Assembly (NCBI RefSeq): GCF_965638725.1
Contig: NC_134951.1
Span: forward strand, 28,279,746-28,343,745
DNA length: 64,000 nt
Direction: 5' to 3'
Source of the DNA: Aptenodytes patagonicus
Taxonomy: Eukaryota > Chordata > Aves > Sphenisciformes > Spheniscidae
Shown: positions 58,052-64,000 of the stretch, one piece after another
Position numbering within the stretch: position 1 is the first letter of the stretch
How the letters are laid out: every line of letters begins with the position of its first letter
Notes under the pieces: generated by a model
The model's database searches: none
What the model was told of the DNA's origin: nothing
What the model saw: only the letters and a program-made list of their open reading frames with translations
Made by a program: the position numbers and the translations under genes

Positions 58052-59246
58052 CTGGAAGAAGCCTCATGTTCGCAGGCCCATGTCCTCATGTGGGTCTTGA
58101 ACCACCCTGACATCTGCTGGAAGGACAACGCAGTGGGACATAAGCAATCCAGGAGTTCTCTGGAGTGCATCGATGACTTTCTAATATAGGTGATCAAGAA
58201 GTCAATGGACAGAGGTGCTCTGTTGGACCTCATAAACAAGAAAGGACAGGTTGAGATGTGGTGGTCAGGGTTGCAGTGGCTGTAGCGACTGTGAGATGGT
58301 GGAGTTCAGGATCCTTAGAGGAGGGAACAGGGCAAAAAGCAGCATCACAACCCTGGACTTCAGGAAACAGACTTGGGCATGTTCAGGGATCTGCTTGGAG
58401 GTGGTTGATAAGAAAGAAGTTTATGCTACCATTCAGAGGGACATTGACAGGCTGGAGAAATGGGCAGAGAGGAATCTCATGGAGCTCAGTAAAGAGAAAT
58501 ACAAAGCCCTGCACCTGGGGAGGAGTAACCCCATTCTCCAGTACAGGCTGGGGGCCAACCATCTGGAAAGCAGCTTTTCAGAAAAAGGCCCTGGATGACC
58601 TAGTGGACAAGTTGACCATGAGCCAGCAATTCTCCCTCATGGCAAAGAAGGCCAACGGTATCCTGGGCTGCATTAGGAAAAGCATTGCCAGCAGGTGATC
58701 CTTTCCTCTGGCCAGCATTGGGGGAAACACACCTGGAGTGCTGTGTCCAGTGCTGGGTTTCCCAGAAGAAGAGAGTCATGGGCATACTGGACTGGGTCCT
58801 GCAAAGGGTCACAAAGACTATTAAGGGCTTGGAGCGTCTGTCATGAGAAGAGGCTGAAAGAGCTGGGATAGTTTAACCTTGAGAAGAAAAAAGCTCACAG
58901 GATCTTATTGGTGTATATAAATATCTGATGAGAAGGTGTAAAGAAGACAGAGCAAAACTCTTCTCGGGGTGCCCTGTGATATTATAAGAGGCAATGGGCA
59001 CAGACTGAAACACAGGAAGCTGTCTGAAATAAGAAAACACTTCTTTTTTACTGTGAGGGTGGTCAAACACTGGCACAGGTTGCCCAGAGAGGTTGTGGAG
59101 TCTCCATCTTTGGAGATGCCCAAAACCTGACTGGACATGGTCCTGGGTGACCTGCTCTAGGTGATGCATGCTTTGAGCAGGGGGGTTGGATGGACTAGGT
59201 GATCTCCAGAGGTCCCTTCCAACCTCAACTGTTCTATGATTCTGTA
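57768..59246 (+). mobile_element. CR1 LINE with large internal deletion
   Basis: A sense-strand CR1 in LRRC1 intron 1. 57,768-58,403 encodes parts of the endonuclease (GITETWWGISHDWSAA, EYRLFKKDRPGRQGRGVAF, VVDDAFFR, MVEFRILRGGNRAKS) broken by frameshifts and stops. 58,404-59,246 continues directly with the C-terminal third of ORF2 (IQRDIDRLEKWAERNLMELS, HLGRSNP, LTMSQQFSLMAKKANGILGC) and the 3' UTR, ending in TTCTATGATTCTGT. The centre of the reverse transcriptase, including the catalytic motif, is absent. It is much more diverged than the antisense copy at 54,267. Confidence 0.9.
58258..58698 (+). pseudogene. CR1 ORF2 3' fragment spanning the deletion
   Basis: Open frame of 146 codons; only its last part, LVDKLTMSQQFSLMAKKANGILGCIRKSIASR, is in the CR1 frame. 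The frame at 58,251-58,598 holds the part just before it (EVYATIQRDIDRLEKWAERN). The two together show one more frameshift near 58,590. Confidence 0.8.
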
Positions 59247-62200
59247 GAGGACATATCAAGGATTTTACCTGTCTTTAGCTTTGAAGTTTTTAATGATGCA
59301 AATACAATTGTCATGTTTTTCACTGTTTACTCACCCTCAAATGTTTAATTGCGTTTTGATGTTGATAATGTCATGGTGTTTTTGCACATCTTGCTGTAAA
59401 TCCTTGCAGAAATACCACTTTATGATTTGAACAAGCATATACTTCCAGTTAATTAATATCAGAGAGAGAACTATGCCACTGTGTGAAACTGAAGTAGACT
59501 ATATGCACACAGTAAAGGTAGTTTTACTGAAAGTTTAAGAATTTTTTTTCAGTATGACAAATGCTATGTAGAATACTTTCTAACAACACCTGCAACTTTA
59601 TAACTTCAGTGTCTTGAGAATACTTACCTTTTGGAAAAACCTTTTGTAAGCATAGTCAATTAGTACTAGTATGCAATGCATGCTTGAATTATTAAAATAA
59701 TGGTTTGTAGAGAAGCAACATTGGATCCTTATACTAACATCCTGCTAAACATAGAGCACTGTGTTGAAGGCTCCAAATAAGTTTATTATCAGATAAATAT
59801 CTCTAGTTTTTCTGCTAGCTTCCAGATTCTTCTGTTGTATTGCTTAAGACTTGAAGAAAAGTACTGTGCCTTTTGACATCAAATTTGAAAGACCACAGTC
59901 TGATGGGAGCAGAGGGAGAACAGTCCGGTGTCCTTTACGAAGTCTGACTTCCCTGTTAATGTCCCTGAGATTGTTCAGAAGATTTTGAAGTCTGCTTGGT
60001 TTGAAATATTTTCTAACGGCAGTTTTTTTGTAGTAACAGCTGAGTTCTACTGATTTTTGGCCCCAGTTGGAATGAAAGTAATTAGGTGGTTACGTTTCAA
60101 TACTTTTAACTTTTTTTTTCTGTAAGGGATGTATTGTTGTAGTAAATTGGTAGCATCCTCCTCTCTGTGTGATGTACACAGATAAGACAAGGTTTGTGGG
60201 CAGAGATTCTACATCTGTAGCTCTAAAATAAATTTTATGATTATACATAGAGTTATTTTTCTAATTATATCAGTTGGTCTAAAAAAAGATGTTACCTCCT
60301 GTCAACAATCTTGTATACTGGAAAAATGCATGCTACAAATTCATTAGTGAGATTAAATGTGGGGTTTTTTTGTTGTTTTGTTTCTCCAAATGGCAAATGC
60401 ATTTAACTGCAATGAATCCATATTTTGTTGTAGCAGATGTTTTCTGGCCTCTCTTAAAGGTAGAGATAGTCCCTCCCTCTGCTGTACTCCAACGGATATG
60501 GCATCAAGTGCTCTTTAACCTTTGTTGCCTCTGCTTAATTGACAGAAAAGGGAAAGTAAATCCTTGCCTGCCAGGAAACAGTATGAGGCAACCTGTTCAA
60601 TGCATCGCTCTGTAGAGCAGCATTTTGATTCAGTGCTGCAGTATATTGTTTTTTGAGAGTGGATAGTCCCTTGTTCGTTTTTTAAAATGGGTGGTAGCAA
60701 CTGAGACTAGGACCTGCAATTGGCCCATCGTTGACTGTAGTTCAGAAAATGGCAGGTGCTTTGGAAATAGGGGCCAGAAACGTAGCAGGTAGATGTTGAA
60801 TGCCAGCTTCAATGAGGCATTGGTTATCATTTTTGCTCTGTCTCCTGTAGACCCTTCCCCCACAACCCTTCTGGCTGGCTGATCCTTCGTATCGGGCTTT
60901 AAAGCATTCATTGGAGGGGGAGGTAGCAGTTGCAACGTCTGGTTCTGTTTAGGGTATGTGCCCATGAACTGTGATCTTTCATTAATACTTTCTCTTGTTG
61001 TGAAATCTAGTAATTTTATTAATGTTTTGTATGGATTCATACTTGAATGTCTGCCCCTATGCTGCCTTCCATTAAATATTCATGATGACAAAGTTGGTGC
61101 TAGGATGCTGCAAGACCAAAGTACAGCTTCAACATATTCTATGAACATGGCTTGGGCATGTGAAACAATCTTTCACCGTGCCAAAATTCTGTAGCAGTTC
61201 TGGTTTTGCCATGAAACATGTGAAGACAGAATTGGATACCTCAGCTGTGTGGAGCAGTTGTCCGTTTGCCGGCTTGCCATCTAGCAAGCGGGCAGAGGTC
61301 TGCATACCGTGATCCATCACCAGCTGCTGCTGCATCCCCTCATGGCTTGAGAGGAAATCCATTGGCTGCTTCCAGTAACACTTTGATACAGAGTCATCAA
61401 CTGCATGATGACTCTGCTGTGCTGCGCTGTGAATTAGTCCCTGCCCTCAGAAATCATTTCAGTATCTCACTTAGTACTTTATTTGAAAATTAAAGTGTGT
61501 TTGGCCCAAAGGACCACGTGGGATCCCTGTTGCCCTCACCACCTGTCCCTGCTCACAGGTGAAAGCAGGTGGAGTGACTTGAGGGATCTTGATGTAATGC
61601 CCATATTAGACTTCACTGGAGTCTGCCAGGAGCTCGTTACACACTTCATGAATCCGGAGTAGGATCCAGCTTCCTCTATGTTTCGTTGTGCAACCAATTA
61701 GGATGTGCTTCTAGGGGAAGGTGTCTGTTTTCTGTGTTCTTGCTGGTTTTCCTCAGTGCTCCCGCTCGTGCTACTGGCGGGAGTCTCTGGGATGGATTTT
61801 AAGATGGCGATGTACAGGATTGCATCCTAGAAAGACTTTTTTGCTTACAAGTTAGTTGTGGCTTTTGACGGGGTGTGCCTTGAGTTTTCAGTGGAGGACA
61901 GGCTCGCTGTGAATGTGAGCATGGCCGTGGTTCTCATCAACTCCAGGCTGGTATGTCCGCTGGCTGACTTCGGAGTAGAAGCAATGTCTGAAATCCCACC
62001 AGTTGCTTAGCGTAGGACACTGAGTGTCCTGTGCTCTTGGAATCCTTAGCACTGAGTGTCCCCTGTGGATGGTCTTTCAAAGAGTTGACTAGCGATGACT
62101 TCTACGACAGTGGGGTGGGGGAGGAATGAGGAAAAGCTCGCCCCTCCCTCTTTGCCTTTGCCCTTCGGACAGATGGGGGGAATGTGTTTGTATGTATGCC

Positions 62201-64000
62201 TGTACCAGAGCCTGGTTATTAAACGCATCCCCAGGAAGCAGAACACTTGAACTCAGTGCTGCTTCTGCCTTACGTGATTTAACCCTTGTTCTCCTCACAG
62301 TGTCCTGACCGCCAAGCAGTGTGTTCACCTAAAGAAAGGTTGTGCTTCCCCTGCTCCCTTGCTGAAGCCATGCAACAGTGCAGGCAAAAAAATAACTTCC
62401 AGGGTCCAAAAGCAAGTGATTGGGGACCTTGTTGGAGAGCTGGAGAGCGTTGTGCCAGCCATGCTGCGAGGTTATTTCATGGATTTGATGCCTTATCTTG
62501 TTCACTGCTTTGCTTACCAAAACGAAATTGCAGCTTCTGCTTGTGTTTGCCTGAAGAAAAACCTTTTTCTGAGGTCTTTCTGAGGCGGTATAAAAAGGGT
62601 GGGAGAAGGATTGATTGCAATTTCCCTTATCCAGCGACTGAAGGAGGACACGTAGCTGGTGAATGGAAGTGAACAAATAAAGTAAAGGCTTCCCCATTGA
62701 TTTTTGTTCACAACATAGGAGAAGAAAATGGAGCCTCGAGTAAGATTTGAAGCAGGAATGCAATTAGGAGGTAAACTATGTTTAAATTACTGTGTGTCGC
62801 TTTTTAATTCTAAAGCACAGATATCCTTTAGCTGGTCAGTTATAGGTTTGGAAAATAGGTGAAACAAACATAGATGGTGTTTAAGAAACAGGACCTAGTA
62901 ATGTACTGTGTCTTGGTCATTTCCCTAATTCCTGTTTGAATATAATACTGTAATTTCCTGAAGAAGCCTTAAAAGCTGAGGCAGCATGCCTATGTTAAAA
63001 ATCCGTATTGGTGTCTAAGGGAAATTTGACATAAGAGCAAGTACTCACAAATTTTTAAGCTTGTCAGCAACAGCTCAAGTGTCTGCACCAAAAAAAAAAA
63101 GAAAATCTCTTTCTATCCTGTGTGAATATAACCCTGAAACTGGAGTTGATTTGCAGTTTTCTTCCTTCTCTCCCTGTTGGTCTAATTTCTGCTGCTCATG
63201 CTGGCCCATCTCAAATATTAGGCAGTGGATTTCATTAAAGTATCTAATTTTAATTCTCTTTGCTGCTAGTAGTGGCCTTTTTATGGAAACGTTTTGCTTA
63301 ACACAGTAAGCATTTAGTTATGCTACCTGTGCCAAGTGGGTTTGGAGTTTGACATGTCACTAGCACTGGAAAAGCTCTAGCAGTGAGATGTTGCTCCTCC
63401 CCTTAAACAGTGTTAGCTGCAAGTAGGTCTTCGTGCCCTCCTGTGTTTTTTATTTCAGCTGCCTATTGTTTTCATCTATTTCCTTTTTTTTTTTTCTCCC
63501 CATTAGGAAAGGTGCTGAAGCATTCAGGCAAGATTCTTTGGCATGAATGTTGTTTGTTGCAGGAGTGAACCATTGAAAGAAAGCCAGAGACATGTGTTGT
63601 TTTGGCCACTTTCTCAGGAGAAAATACTGAGTTTTATCAATCCTACTAGTTTGGCTTAATTCTGTTAACTTTTATTTCTAGGATCAAGAGTGCCAGTTGT
63701 AGCGGTATTCTTTAAAAAAAAAAAAAAGTATAAAAAATAAGGACGGTGGGATCACACTGTCTGTTTATACTTTTCAGGGAGTCACACACTTATCTCTTTT
63801 TTTTTTTTTTCTTCCGTTGGCTGACATCAACCCAATTTTGCCAGAATAAATTTTTTTAAAAAATATGTGGCTGGGTGTAGGAGAGAGACTTGGTTAGTTT
63901 TCCAGTGCGAGAAGGGCTCTATTCAAGATGTGTGTTCTTAGAAAATCCATATAAGAGAAAGCTCTATAAATTCTTTGACAGCAGGGAAAGCTTCAACTGA

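Noticed and set aside
62286-62763. Overlapping 128- and 144-codon frames as an LRRC1 exon or retrocopy
   Set aside because: No leucine-rich-repeat pattern, no consistent splice sites and no recognised parent gene.

Overview
The window is vertebrate nuclear DNA, almost certainly from a bird. The evidence is CR1 LINE fragments with the typical 3' end (repeats of ATTCTATG), avian-type endogenous retrovirus LTRs that start near TGTGCTGG and end near TTAAACCACGACA, low repeat density, GT-AG introns and CpG-island promoters. There is no bacterial or phage content, no operon and no CRISPR array.

Two protein-coding genes can be supported, both on the + strand and arranged tail to head. (1) 1,590-20,645 is a complete 11-exon gene for an elongin-A-like protein. 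The spliced reading frame is 1,755 nt (584 codons plus stop). All ten introns have GT-AG ends and every exon phase joins without a break. The protein has an N-terminal TFIIS/LW domain, a lysine- and serine-rich linker, the MSFESYL motif, a BC-box ([10 protein letters not shown]) and the basic C-terminal tail of elongin A. It is shorter than ELOA (about 770 residues from memory). Because it has introns, it is not one of the mammalian ELOA2/ELOA3 retrogenes. (2) 49,987-50,145 is the first coding exon of LRRC1 (LANO), a Scribble-family leucine-rich-repeat protein. It sits in a strong CpG island, and its long first intron runs off the right edge.

Left edge (1-about 788): one LTR and the leader of a minus-strand endogenous retrovirus, with a tRNA-Lys-type primer-binding site; the rest lies outside the window. 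1,130-1,720: CpG island and promoter of the elongin-A-like gene. 1,590-20,800: that gene. 20,800-49,150: 28 kb of intergenic DNA holding a solo LTR (28,314-28,907), small CR1 tails, an isolated GC-rich block at about 39.1-39.8 kb with a 76-bp tandem repeat and a C12/G12 hairpin, and a few stretches that look like candidate regulatory DNA. 49,150-50,400: LRRC1 CpG island with a 50-nt purine tract. 50,146-64,000: LRRC1 intron 1 with a frameshifted antisense CR1 and a sense CR1 that has lost most of its reverse transcriptase.

The most interesting item is the intron-bearing second elongin A gene next to LRRC1. ELOA proper lies at human 1p36. Several of its neighbours there have paralogues on human chromosome 6, where LRRC1 lies. 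The likely reading, which is inference, is an ancient whole-genome-duplication copy of ELOA kept in birds and missing from mammals.
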